NCBI RefSeq assembly: GCF_030685535.1
Contig: NZ_CP131599.1
Span: forward strand, 1,178,001-1,242,000
Length of the DNA stretch: 64,000 bases
Direction: 5' to 3'
Source of the DNA: Photobacterium leiognathi
GTDB taxonomy: Bacteria; Pseudomonadota; Gammaproteobacteria; Enterobacterales; Vibrionaceae
Below are positions 35,049 through 43,732 of this stretch, in pieces. The notes under the pieces were generated by a model. That model saw nothing but the letters and a program-made list of their open reading frames with translations, was not told where the DNA came from and made no database searches. The translations under genes and the position numbers were made by a program. How positions within the stretch are numbered: the first letter of the stretch is position 1; each line of letters opens with the position of its first letter.

Positions 35049-35879
35049 CTAAATCATGCCAAAAACACGTTCTGGGTGAGCATAAGCATCAGCTCGACCA
35101 CGACGACAATGCCCAAGCAAGGTGATATTCAAGCGATCCGCAAGATCCACTGCCATCTTGGTTGCTGACGATACGGCTAATAACACTTCAACCCCTGCTG
35201 ATGCCGCCTTTTGCACCATTTCAAAACTGGCTCGGCTAGTCACTAATACTGCCCCGCCCGATAAGCGTTTTTGGTGGATATAACCAACCAGCTTATCTAA
35301 CGCAATATGACGACCCACATCTTCAAACACCGCTAATAGTTGCCCATCTTTATCCAGATAAGCCGCAGCATGTGCCGCCCCTGTTAACTGATTAAGTGCT
35401 TGATGATCGAGTAACTGACGCAAGGCTTGCTCTAAATGGCTCAAATCAAATTCAGTACTGGTTGGCAGTGGCATTAGCATCCGACACACGGTTTCTAACT
35501 TTTCTTCACCACAGATCCCACAGCCTGTTAATCCTGCTAATGAGCGACGTTTTTGCTTAAGCCTTTCAGCACAACGGTTAGCGATCTCAATGTCTAAATT
35601 AATCCCGTTATCATGGTGACTAATGGTCATATCGTGAATATCACGGTGATGATCAATGATCCCTTCCGATAGCGAAAAACCAATCGCAAATTGCTCTAAA
35701 TCATGGGGCGTACACATCATTACGGTGTAAGCCACACCATTAAATGCCAAAGCAACAGGCGTTTCTTCAATAATGAAATCCATCTCGCTAAAATCGCTTT
35801 CTCCTTTGCGATAGCGAACAATTGGACGCTGACAAGCATCACTAATGTCATCGGTTGATGTCACATCAAAGGTGGTCAA
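35049..35879 (-). CDS. fdhD: Formate dehydrogenase accessory sulfurtransferase FdhD
   Basis: The 276-aa protein shows the CxxC loop GLTGCGICGEEKLE near residues 115-128, FEDVGRHIALDKLVGYI near 190-206 and LVTSRASFEMVQKAASAGVEVLLAVSS near 215-242, all FdhD hallmarks. FdhD passes sulfur from IscS to the molybdenum cofactor of FdhF, without which the enzyme is inactive. The start is a TTG at 35877-35879 with AGGAT seven bases upstream. It follows fhlA by 32 bases and is probably cotranscribed with it, so regulator and cofactor-sulfuration gene are linked. Confidence 0.95.
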   Translation of the reverse strand: MTTFDVTSTDDISDACQRPIVRYRKGESDFSEMDFIIEETPVALAFNGVAYTVMMCTPHDLEQFAIGFSLSEGIIDHHRDIHDMTISHHDNGINLDIEIANRCAERLKQKRRSLAGLTGCGICGEEKLETVCRMLMPLPTSTEFDLSHLEQALRQLLDHQALNQLTGAAHAAAYLDKDGQLLAVFEDVGRHIALDKLVGYIHQKRLSGGAVLVTSRASFEMVQKAASAGVEVLLAVSSATKMAVDLADRLNITLLGHCRRGRADAYAHPERVFGMI

Positions 35880-35911
35880 AATAGTGATCCTATAATCAAT
35901 AAAATCTGAAA

Positions 35912-38101
35912 TTAAACGCTCGGGCTTTCACGAAAATCTTGGCAATTAATGCCCATTTTCTGCATACGAGATAACAAGGTAGTACGCTTTAAACCCAACT
36001 GATTCGCCGCACCATTAGGCCCAGCCACTACACCATGGCAGGCTTTTAATGCCGCGATCACCGCTGCTTTATCTATGATGGGTTTTGCTGGCTTGCTAAC
36101 CGCTGATTCCGTTTTCTCGTTGCTATCTGATAATGGTGTTGCATCCGCTACTGACGTGGCCTTAGTTAGTGATAAGGTTTCATCGTTAACAACAGTAGGC
36201 TCTGAACAAAACGTGTGGCTTGTTTTCAACTCTTGAACAGGCACGTTAAGCACGTTTCCTCGCGTTAAGATCACCGAACGTTCAACAAAATTGCGTAATT
36301 CACGGACATTACCCGGCCACGGAAAAGCGCGCATAATATCGAGATCTTCTGCTGCTACCGCAGTGATGGTTTTACCCATTTTTTTAGCGAGTTCACGGGT
36401 GAAATGCTTCACTAATAGTGGAATATCTTCCGAACGTTCACGTAATGGCGGGATCTCGATTGGGAATACATTCAAACGGTAGTAAAGATCGTTACGAAAC
36501 TTCTTTTTCTCTACCATTTCGAGCAAGTTGACGTTAGTAGCCACCACAATGCGTACATCAACGCTGATCAGCTCGTTTTTACCCACACGCTCGATTTCAT
36601 TTTCTTGCAGTGCACGTAACAATTTAGGTTGTAGCTCTAATGGCATATCGCCAATTTCATCTAAAAACAGTGTGCCTTTATGAGCTTGTTCGAAACGACC
36701 AACACGTTGACTTATTGCACCAGTAAATGCGCCACGTTCATGACCGAACAATTCACTTTCAAATAAGCCTGCTGGGATCGCAGCACAGTTCATTTTCACC
36801 ATGCGGGTTTTACTGCGCATACTTAGCTTATGAATAGCGCGGGCGATAAGCTCTTTACCTGTGCCTGATTCACCTAAGATCAATACCGTACTATCGCAAC
36901 TTGCCACTAAAGCCACTTGCTCTAACACCTTATTCATCACTTCACTTTGGCTAATGATGTCGTCAAAAATAACGTGATCGCCCATATCATCAGCAATATT
37001 GACGAACTTGGTCGTTGGGCGACTAGGAATACTTGCTTGATGGGTTTTAATACTGTGCATTGCCAAGGCAACACGAGCTGCGATCTGTTGAAATAGCTCA
37101 ACGTCTGCCGCTTGATAGTTCTTTTCAAGCAAGGTCATGAAACTGATATAGCCAACGGTGACACCACGGAAAATAAGTGGCATCACACATGCGCTTTTTA
37201 CACGTTCAGGGAAGTACGGGCTATTATTGTCCGCTTGCATCTTGGCAATATCATTGGCTGTTAAAAATACATGTTTATTATTTCTAATTGCATTTTTAAT
37301 CATGCGATCATTGGTAAAGAAATGACACTGATAATGCATTTCACCATCAATAAAGCTGGCAGAGTGTTGGTTATAATGCCCATCACTTAATTGAATTATC
37401 GATAAATCGCTCATACCAAAATGTTGATATAAAAATCGTAATAATGAGCCGATGAGTTCTTTCTTGGTACTTTGACTGATCACGGTATTAGTAACATCAA
37501 CTAACACTTGGAAGTTATTTTTTTCAGTAGTTAGTTTTTCGGTTACCGTTGAAGCAGTTTGATGCTCAATAATATGTTCAATCATCGCTGAAATCATATT
37601 ATTGAATAATTTGAACTGTTTTTCGCTTTCACTATCACTCGGCATCGATAAATTAATATATTCGATCGCACCTAACGGCTGATTACAAATAGAAAGTGGA
37701 ATTTTGCAGTAACTAGCAACACCCTCATAGGCGGGATGATTCGCTAATTGGGGAAATGTTTGATAAAGCGTTTCACCATCTAAATGATGGCAGTAATCAC
37801 ACATTGCCGCACCATGTAAGGCAAGGCTTGATTCAGTGTAATCAAATTGCTGACATTGCTTGTCTTGATCTAAATAGTAAAGACTTGGTTGGCTATCCAA
37901 ATCCTGCTTTAAAATTAGATTCACACGTTCAACATTGATAAATAATAGATCTTCGTTATTAAGAAAATCCATCACGCCTGAAATATCATTGATTGATAGT
38001 AAGGCTTTAGAAAAAGTCATCAAATCACTTTCAAAGCGTTCCATGTTGGCATTAACTCTTGCTGATAATGTCGCTCGAATGGAGAGTAATAATTCAAGCA
38101 T
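35912..38101 (-). CDS. fhlA: FhlA-type sigma-54-dependent activator of formate hydrogenlyase
   Basis: The protein has two N-terminal GAF-like sensor regions (about 30-170 and 190-380; the first holds CDYCHH and the second FLYQHFGMSDLSII). An AAA+ domain follows with the Walker A GESGTGKE, the sigma-54 contact loop GAFTGA and GTLFLDEIGDMPLELQPKLLRALQE. After a long Ser/Thr-rich linker a Fis-type helix-turn-helix contains GVVAGPNGAANQLGLKRTTLLSRMQK, nearly the E. coli FhlA ending. FhlA senses formate and activates hyc and fdhF promoters. I use the ATG at 38101 (729 aa); a GTG at 38194 would add 31 hydrophobic residues, so the start is uncertain. Confidence 0.93.
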   Translation of the reverse strand: MLELLLSIRATLSARVNANMERFESDLMTFSKALLSINDISGVMDFLNNEDLLFINVERVNLILKQDLDSQPSLYYLDQDKQCQQFDYTESSLALHGAAMCDYCHHLDGETLYQTFPQLANHPAYEGVASYCKIPLSICNQPLGAIEYINLSMPSDSESEKQFKLFNNMISAMIEHIIEHQTASTVTEKLTTEKNNFQVLVDVTNTVISQSTKKELIGSLLRFLYQHFGMSDLSIIQLSDGHYNQHSASFIDGEMHYQCHFFTNDRMIKNAIRNNKHVFLTANDIAKMQADNNSPYFPERVKSACVMPLIFRGVTVGYISFMTLLEKNYQAADVELFQQIAARVALAMHSIKTHQASIPSRPTTKFVNIADDMGDHVIFDDIISQSEVMNKVLEQVALVASCDSTVLILGESGTGKELIARAIHKLSMRSKTRMVKMNCAAIPAGLFESELFGHERGAFTGAISQRVGRFEQAHKGTLFLDEIGDMPLELQPKLLRALQENEIERVGKNELISVDVRIVVATNVNLLEMVEKKKFRNDLYYRLNVFPIEIPPLRERSEDIPLLVKHFTRELAKKMGKTITAVAAEDLDIMRAFPWPGNVRELRNFVERSVILTRGNVLNVPVQELKTSHTFCSEPTVVNDETLSLTKATSVADATPLSDSNEKTESAVSKPAKPIIDKAAVIAALKACHGVVAGPNGAANQLGLKRTTLLSRMQKMGINCQDFRESPSV

Positions 38102-38254
38102 TTGTAATACAATTCTCAACCATTTTAATAACCAAGTATTGATATTAATCAATAAATAATAAATATAAGTGCGAACTAATAATGCAAAAAGCACGAACGC
38201 TAATTATTTGAACAATTTAATCAAGTAGCAGCAATATAGTGTTATTTAATAAAT

Positions 38255-38308
38255 AATAAGGTTTCCAGGTTTTAAATATGCAATATTTCATCTTGGAAAC
38301 CTTATTTT
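38255..38308 (-). terminator. Terminator after fdhF
   Basis: AATAAGGTTTCCA and TGGAAACCTTATT are inverted partners around a 27-base loop with A and T runs outside. It separates the hydN-fdhF transcript from fhlA. Confidence 0.75.
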
Positions 38309-38360
38309 CATTAATGGTTTATTCGCTTATTGAAATAAACAAATAAACCTATTTTTGTCA

Positions 38361-40505
38361 TTAAGCATTAACAACATGGTTCTTCAAGCGTGCTTTTAAT
38401 TTCGTGTACTCCGTTTGTACATGATTTTCAGCCCATGCCTGATCATCAATATTTTCTACCTTAACGGCACAATATTTAAATTCAGGTGTACTTGAAATTG
38501 GATCCACATATTCAATGGTTAATTCATTACATGCACCAATCCACCATTGGTAAGTCATGTACACAACGCCTTTATTTACACGTTCATTGTAGTTCGCACG
38601 TGAAATAATTTTACCGCGGCGTGATGACACCCAAACCAACTGTTGATCGTCAATACCTAATTGACGCGCATCGTCAGGGTGTATTTGCACATAACCCGGT
38701 TCATCTGCCAGTGTTTGTAATGCAGAGCAGTTACCTGTCATTGAACGACAAGAGTAGTGACCTACTTCACGCACGGTAGATAATACCAATGGGTATTCAG
38801 CATCCGGTTGCTCTAATGGCGCACGCCATTCTGCACCGATAAACTGACCTTTGCCTGATGGTGTACTGAATGTATTGCCTTCAAACAAGAACGGTGTACC
38901 CGGATGATCTTCTGTTGGGCAAGGCCACTGTACAGATTTCAATCCTTCCATCTTTTCATACGTTACACCTGTATATAGTGGTGCAAGATGACGCATCTCA
39001 TCCCAAATTTCTTGGGTATTTTGATAAGACATTGGGTAACCCATACGGGTTGCTAACAGGCTGAAGATTTCCCAGTCAGGTTTCACGTCTCCCGGTGGCG
39101 TTATCGCCTTGTAGAAACGTTGGAAACCACGGTCGGCACTACTGTACACACCTTCATGCTCGCCCCAGCTTGTTGCAGGGAAGATCACATCAGCAAATTC
39201 TGCTGTTTGTGTCATGAAGATATCTTGAACAATCACCAACTCCATCTTGCGCATGGTTTCACGCATTGCAGCAAGATCGGCTTCAGTTTGTGCAGGATCT
39301 TCACCGAAAACATAGAATGCTTTACAGATCCCTTCGTCTACTTTGTGACCAATTTCAGTTAAGCGGTAACCCGGTTTATCTGATAATGGAACACCCCAAG
39401 CAGCTTCAAATTTAGCACGTACATCAGCATCTTCTACTGACTGATAACCTGGGTATTGGTGTGGCAACATACCCATATCACAGGTACCTTGCACGTTGTT
39501 TTGACCACGAACAGGGCCACAACCTACACCTTCACGACCAAAGTTACCGGTTAGCAATGCAAGTGCTGCCAAACCACGTACTACATCTACCGCTTGACCA
39601 TACTGTGTAACACCCATGCCCCAAAGGATCATTGCTTCTGGTGCTGCGGCGTAGGTACGTGCAGCTAAGCGAATATCTTCTGCTTTTAGGCCTGTGGTTT
39701 GTTCAACACTTTCAGGTGTGTAGCGAGAAACAAGCTCGCGGAATGCCTCAAACCCTTCAGTATTGTTGGTTACATAGTCTTTGTCGTATAAGTTTTCTTC
39801 AATAATGACATTTGCTAATGCGTTAACAAGCGCCATGTTTGAACCGTTCTTCAACGCTAACCATTGATCAGCGACACGTGCAGATTCGATCTTACGTGGG
39901 TCGCAAACAATGATCTTCGCACCATTAGCGCGAGCCTTAAGAATGTGCCTTGCTACAACTGGATGAGAATCCGCTGCGTTGTAACCGAATATGAGTAAAC
40001 ATTTTGTTTTTTGAATTTCGGGAATAGCGTTACTCATTGCGCCATTACCTACTGTTGTCTCCAGACCGGAGACTGATGGAGCGTGTCACACCCTGGCGCA
40101 GTGATCGACGTTATTCGTCCCTATCACCGCACGTGCGAGCTTCTGCATCACATAGTTAGCTTCGTTACCTGGACCACGAGCAGAGCCTGTTGTCATGATC
40201 GCATCAGGACCATACTTCTGCTTGATAGCCATTAGCTTTTCACTAGCGAAATCTAGCGCTTCATCCCATGACACAGCTTCTAATGCTGCATCACGTGAGC
40301 GGCGGATCATCGGCTGCTTCAAGCGTGGTGTTAATAAATTGGTGTCGTTAAGAAAATCCCAGCCATAGTAACCTTTTAAACACAGTTGACCTTCGTTGGT
40401 ACGGCCATCTGCAGGCTCTGCTGCTATTACCTTGTTATTTTCGACAACCAATTTTAGTTTGCACCCAGTACCACAGTAGGGACAAACAACAATTGATTTC
40501 TTCAT
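38361..40505 (-). CDS. fdhF: Formate dehydrogenase H (FdhF), selenocysteine-containing
   Basis: Reading through the TGA at 40086-40088 gives a 714-aa protein, one residue shorter than E. coli FdhF. Residue 140 is the TGA-encoded selenocysteine in ARV-U-HAPSV, the same position as in E. coli. The N-terminus has the [4Fe-4S] motif CPYCGTGCKL with further Cys to GQLCLKGYYG; the molybdopterin domain follows with FGYNAADSHPVVARH, and the C-terminal bis-MGD-binding domain ends with STPEFKYCAVKVENI. It oxidises formate to CO2 and passes electrons to HycB. hydN lies 54 bases upstream. A SECIS hairpin follows the TGA. Confidence 0.96.
40043..40088 (-). promoter_or_regulatory. UGA-Sec codon and bacterial SECIS element in fdhF
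   Basis: The TGA (40086-40088, minus strand) is followed 13 bases later by a hairpin with stem GTCTCC/GGAGAC (40057-40073) and apical GGTCT, the GGUC loop contacted by SelB. Position and loop agree with E. coli fdhF. Confidence 0.9.
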
Positions 40506-40559
40506 ACTAACCTTGGGTTGTAATAATAAACGTCAATATCGTTGTGATTAAACAATCAC

Positions 40560-41108
40560 CTAGCAACCTGTTGCTACCACAGCGCTCATTGCCGCTGCTT
40601 CACGTTTCTGTTGGCTGGTTTCAGTCAACGTCTCAGGCTCAATGATTCGAATCGCACCAGTAGGACAAACTTGAACACAAGAAGGACCAGACTCTTGGTG
40701 ATGACATAAATCACATTTTAATGCTTGAGTTTGCGGCACTTTACGTGCAAATAACGCAGCGCCTTTTGTCTCTTCAACCATCGTTGTTACTACATTCATT
40801 GCACCGTAAGGACATGCAATAACGCAGGTTTTACAACCAATACAACGTGACTGAATCACTTTGACAAAACCATCTTCTAAAACGATGGCATTATTGGGAC
40901 AAACCTGAGCACACGGCGCATCATCACATTGACGACACATTACAGGCGTAGTTACATGGGCATTTTTCACGACAGTTAAACGTGGTGAAAAATCCGATGG
41001 TTCCATTCCAGCAGCCGTATTTTCAGCTTGATGCGATAACGCACAAGCGATTTCACAAGTTCGGCATCCAATACACAAGTTGGGATCTGCAAATACAAAT
41101 CGGTTCAT
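40560..41108 (-). CDS. hydN: HydN, [4Fe-4S] electron-transfer protein
   Basis: The 182-aa ferredoxin-like protein carries four [4Fe-4S] cysteine groups: CIGCRTCEIAC, CRQCDDAPCAQVCP, CIGCKTCVIACP and CDLCHHQESGPSCVQVCP. This layout is that of HydN, the protein encoded with hypF in E. coli and functionally linked to FdhF. The likely start is the ATG at 41108, with AAGGGA six bases before it; an upstream in-frame start adds 11 residues. It precedes fdhF by 54 bases. A sigma-54 promoter lies at 41169-41185, so the pair is a formate-inducible operon. Confidence 0.92.
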   Translation of the reverse strand: MNRFVFADPNLCIGCRTCEIACALSHQAENTAAGMEPSDFSPRLTVVKNAHVTTPVMCRQCDDAPCAQVCPNNAIVLEDGFVKVIQSRCIGCKTCVIACPYGAMNVVTTMVEETKGAALFARKVPQTQALKCDLCHHQESGPSCVQVCPTGAIRIIEPETLTETSQQKREAAAMSAVVATGC

Positions 41109-41168
41109 GGTGTATCCCTTGTTGATGTCGATACATCGCAATACACTTTCGCATTGCGATACTTTATA

Positions 41169-41185
41169 AGCATTAGCTGTGCCAG
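41169..41185 (-). promoter_or_regulatory. Sigma-54 promoter of hydN-fdhF
   Basis: On the minus strand CTGGCACAGCTAATGCT has GG and GC ten bases apart and matches the TGGCAC-N5-TTGCW consensus at all but one base. It lies about 65 bases before the hydN start. Confidence 0.8.
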
Positions 41186-41236
41186 TTTTTACACCCAGAA
41201 CAACAAAAACTCAACTCATTAATATTTAAGACAAAA

Positions 41237-41268
41237 AAATAAAGCCTGATCGTGATCAGGCTTTATTT
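41237..41268 (-). terminator. Terminator after the hyc operon
   Basis: AAATAAAGCCTGATC and GATCAGGCTTTATTT form a perfect 15-base palindromic stem with a 2-base centre, followed by a T/A-rich tail on both strands. Confidence 0.85.
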
Positions 41269-41292
41269 ACAGGGATGAACATGCTTGATACG

Positions 41293-41349
41293 TATCGATA
41301 ACCCTTATCGACACGCTTCGTCACATCTCATCGACACTTTATCGACAGG
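41293..41349 (-). promoter_or_regulatory. TCGACA-type repeat array upstream of hydN (probable FhlA site)
   Basis: TCGATA or TCGACA-like units start at 41295, 41308, 41318 (TCGTCA), 41331 and 41342, at steps of 10 to 13 bases. The array lies about 110-180 bases upstream of the sigma-54 promoter, the usual distance of an enhancer-binding protein site. A matching array lies before hycB. Confidence 0.65.
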
Positions 41350-41385
41350 TAAACGATTGGGCATCGTCATCCATGCCATATAATG

Positions 41386-41910
41386 CTAACAATGTTCAAA
41401 ACCGCCAGAGCCTTGCCATGTCGGTAATTGTCGATAAATTTGTTCGACACCTTGTTGCACCATCTCCGTCAGTGGGAATGAAAAAGCAACAATCGCAGGT
41501 TGAATACCGATAAAGATCACTTCTGGCACAAACGTCTTGAGCTCGTCGATTAAGAAGTTGAGCGGCAAGCTGTGCGTCGATACCACATACATATCAACGA
41601 TGGTTTCAGGATCAATGACACGCACTTCTCCTGCTTCTTCACCAATATCAGCCGCATCCACCAAAATCACCCGTTTCGGCATTGCTTTGCGGATCAGATG
41701 TAGGCAATCTTCAGGCATTGAGCCGCCTTCCAGCACGCTCCAATCGGCAATAGGATTATCCTTCATCATCTTAGCAAGCAAAGGACCTGCGCCGTCATCT
41801 GCCATCATGCTATTGCCAACTGTCAGCACAATATTGCTGACCGACAGATCGACATCGTCATTCGACACACTCTCGCCCATCACAGAAGAAAGGCTAATTT
41901 CTTCTATCAT
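41386..41910 (-). CDS. hycI: Hydrogenase 3 maturation endopeptidase HycI
   Basis: The 174-aa protease has VLTVGNSMMADDGAGPLLAKM near residues 28-48, with the Ni-sensing Asp, and VVLVD-like VILVDAADIGEEAGEVRVIDP near 80-100, then VSTHSLPLNFLIDELK with the conserved His and FIGIQPAIVAF. It cleaves the HycE C-terminus after nickel insertion. It has an N-terminal extension of about 20 residues compared with E. coli HycI. GGAGGA lies eight bases before the ATG. It follows hycH by 2 bases and is the last gene of the hyc operon. Confidence 0.93.
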   Translation of the reverse strand: MIEEISLSSVMGESVSNDDVDLSVSNIVLTVGNSMMADDGAGPLLAKMMKDNPIADWSVLEGGSMPEDCLHLIRKAMPKRVILVDAADIGEEAGEVRVIDPETIVDMYVVSTHSLPLNFLIDELKTFVPEVIFIGIQPAIVAFSFPLTEMVQQGVEQIYRQLPTWQGSGGFEHC

Positions 41911-41912
41911 GT

Positions 41913-42353
41913 TTAGCGTCCTCCACGGATCATCATGTACATGGTTGGCTCACGATGAATCGCCCCCAGCGCATCAATAAAACCACTTGTTAGTTGCTGT
42001 GACTTTTCGTTTTGAGTACGACTGTCGATACGATCAAACGCCAGTGCCAACATGTTTAAATGCTCTGGGTAAATCGTGATTTCACCAAACACCAGAAAGC
42101 CTTTCATTTTACGAAATGCTTCACCGCTTTGGTCTAATCCACTGATCCATTCAAAGTACTCATGGCCTGAGCATTTCAATACTGCATCTAAGCAATCGAC
42201 TACACCAAGATGGTGACCAATCGCCAAGCTGTAGTACATGATTTGCTTGGCTTCTTCTGGCACATCGTAGCTTTCATCAACAAACTTGCGACCTAAGCTG
42301 TAGAAATACACATTCTGCTCAAGGTGACGAGATTGCGTTAATGCTTCAGGCAT
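41913..42353 (-). CDS. hycH: HycH, formate hydrogenlyase maturation protein
   Basis: This 146-aa protein has the family stretches [14 protein letters not shown] near residue 15, [17 protein letters not shown] near residue 38 and [19 protein letters not shown] near residue 90. HycH is needed for assembly of the large subunit in E. coli; its mechanism is not settled. GGAGG lies six bases before the ATG at 42353, and the gene overlaps the hycG end by eight bases (ATGCCTGA), indicating coupled translation. Confidence 0.9.
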   Translation of the reverse strand: MPEALTQSRHLEQNVYFYSLGRKFVDESYDVPEEAKQIMYYSLAIGHHLGVVDCLDAVLKCSGHEYFEWISGLDQSGEAFRKMKGFLVFGEITIYPEHLNMLALAFDRIDSRTQNEKSQQLTSGFIDALGAIHREPTMYMMIRGGR

Positions 42354-43179
42354 GATCGCCTCCACGGCAAGGTTTGTTTTCAGAATGACACGCAGCTTGT
42401 CCCGTTAATGCAGCCATGGTTTTACTTAGCAGAATGTTGACGATTTCGGTTAAACGAGGATCGTCTTTTTCTGCTAGGTAATCCGCAATTTTGCTATCAA
42501 CGTTATCGGCACTACAAGTTGCTAGCACATCCATCACTTCATCAGCAATACGTTGACCTTGAACGTAACCTGCTAATAAGCGAGCTTGACGCTCAATCAT
42601 CACTTTAATGTCTAGTGGAATTTCGGTGTGCTTAAGGCTCGCTTTTTGCTCATCAGGGTTATGCGTTTTCGCTTTAAGTTTCTGATCAAGCAGACCTAAT
42701 GCGACAGCAAAACCGTAAATTGTTGCCGCTGGGGTTGGTGGACAGCCCGGAATGTAGACATCGACAGGTACAATCTTGTCAGTACCACCCCACACACAAT
42801 ATAAGTCGTGGAAGATACCGCCATCACAACCACAAGCGCCGTATGAAATCACGATCTTTGGATCAGGGGCTGCTTCATAAGCACGAAGTGCAGGAGCACG
42901 CATGGCACGGGTCACAGCACCGGTAAATAACAAAATATCAGCATGGCGAGGTGATGCGACGACCTTGATACCAAAACGCTCAGCATCAAAGACAGGTGTT
43001 GTTGCTGCAAAAATTTCGATTTCACAGGCGTTACAACCACCACAGTCAACACGGTAAACATAAGCCGAACGACGAATTTGCTTAATCAGCGCATCTTTTA
43101 ATTTCTGACTATTAGGCGGTAATGGAACAGGAACAGTTTGGGTATGAGCTGTACCATTTAGCTGTTTAATACCTTTCAC
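42346..43179 (-). CDS. hycG: Formate hydrogenlyase subunit HycG ([NiFe] small subunit)
   Basis: The 277-aa protein is related to NuoB/NADH dehydrogenase 20-kDa subunit. Its proximal [4Fe-4S] ligands are in [17 protein letters not shown] near residue 40, [12 protein letters not shown] near residue 110 and [14 protein letters not shown] near 140. It passes electrons between the cluster chain and HycE. The gene starts with GTG, overlapping the hycF stop by four bases (GTGA), after GAGGAGG. The C-terminal stretch beyond residue 175 is longer than the core family domain. Confidence 0.94.
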   Translation of the reverse strand: MKGIKQLNGTAHTQTVPVPLPPNSQKLKDALIKQIRRSAYVYRVDCGGCNACEIEIFAATTPVFDAERFGIKVVASPRHADILLFTGAVTRAMRAPALRAYEAAPDPKIVISYGACGCDGGIFHDLYCVWGGTDKIVPVDVYIPGCPPTPAATIYGFAVALGLLDQKLKAKTHNPDEQKASLKHTEIPLDIKVMIERQARLLAGYVQGQRIADEVMDVLATCSADNVDSKIADYLAEKDDPRLTEIVNILLSKTMAALTGQAACHSENKPCRGGDHA

Positions 43180-43724
43180 ATTTCCTCCTCAAGGTAACGT
43201 AGATGACTGACGTTTTCGCTATCAAGCATGTTGTTACAACGACGACATTCAGGGCAGGTTTCGAGTTGTTGACGACGCAAGTGCAATTGATCTTGTGACA
43301 CACCGCTTTGCGCTAAGGTATCGAGCACATATTCCAATAGTTTTTTCGCCACAAACGGACGCTCACACTGACGACAATTCGCCAGTTGGAATACCGCATG
43401 TTCATATAGATCTTCTTTACGTGTTACCGCTAATTCAAAATTCTGCGACAGCTTAATCGCTTTAGTTGGACACACTTCTTCACAGCGACCACAGTAAATA
43501 CAACGAGCCATCGACAATTCCCAACGGCGAGTCCCTGCTTTTTCATCGGTTTCCATCACCAAGGCATTGGCAGGACAAGCACGCATACATGCACCACAAG
43601 ACAGACACTGATCTGCATCTAGCTCAGGCTTACCACGGAAATCTTCACTGACTTCCAATGGTGCGAATGGGTATTTGGTTGTCACTTCACCGGCTTTTAA
43701 GACGGTCTTTAATAACTTAAACAC
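43176..43724 (-). CDS. hycF: Formate hydrogenlyase subunit HycF (2[4Fe-4S] ferredoxin)
   Basis: The 182-aa protein has two ferredoxin motifs, [16 protein letters not shown] and [16 protein letters not shown], and a later Cys-rich end ([16 protein letters not shown]) that is probably an extra metal or cluster site. It is the NuoI-like link between HycB and HycG. It starts with GTG, preceded by GGAGGC. It follows hycE by eight bases and overlaps hycG. Confidence 0.94.
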   Translation of the reverse strand: MFKLLKTVLKAGEVTTKYPFAPLEVSEDFRGKPELDADQCLSCGACMRACPANALVMETDEKAGTRRWELSMARCIYCGRCEEVCPTKAIKLSQNFELAVTRKEDLYEHAVFQLANCRQCERPFVAKKLLEYVLDTLAQSGVSQDQLHLRRQQLETCPECRRCNNMLDSENVSHLRYLEEEM

Positions 43725-43732
43725 AACGCCTC

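Noticed and set aside
38102..38194. Extended FhlA start at GTG 38194
   Set aside because: It would add 31 hydrophobic residues unlike any FhlA and has no ribosome binding site; ATG 38101 is preferred with caution.
38361..40505. fdhF as two genes or a pseudogene because of an in-frame TGA
   Set aside because: The TGA is at the same codon (140) as the E. coli selenocysteine, the flanking residues match and a SECIS hairpin follows.
41237..41268. Perfect palindrome as a regulator site
   Set aside because: The flanking A and T runs and position after hycI make a terminator the simpler reading.
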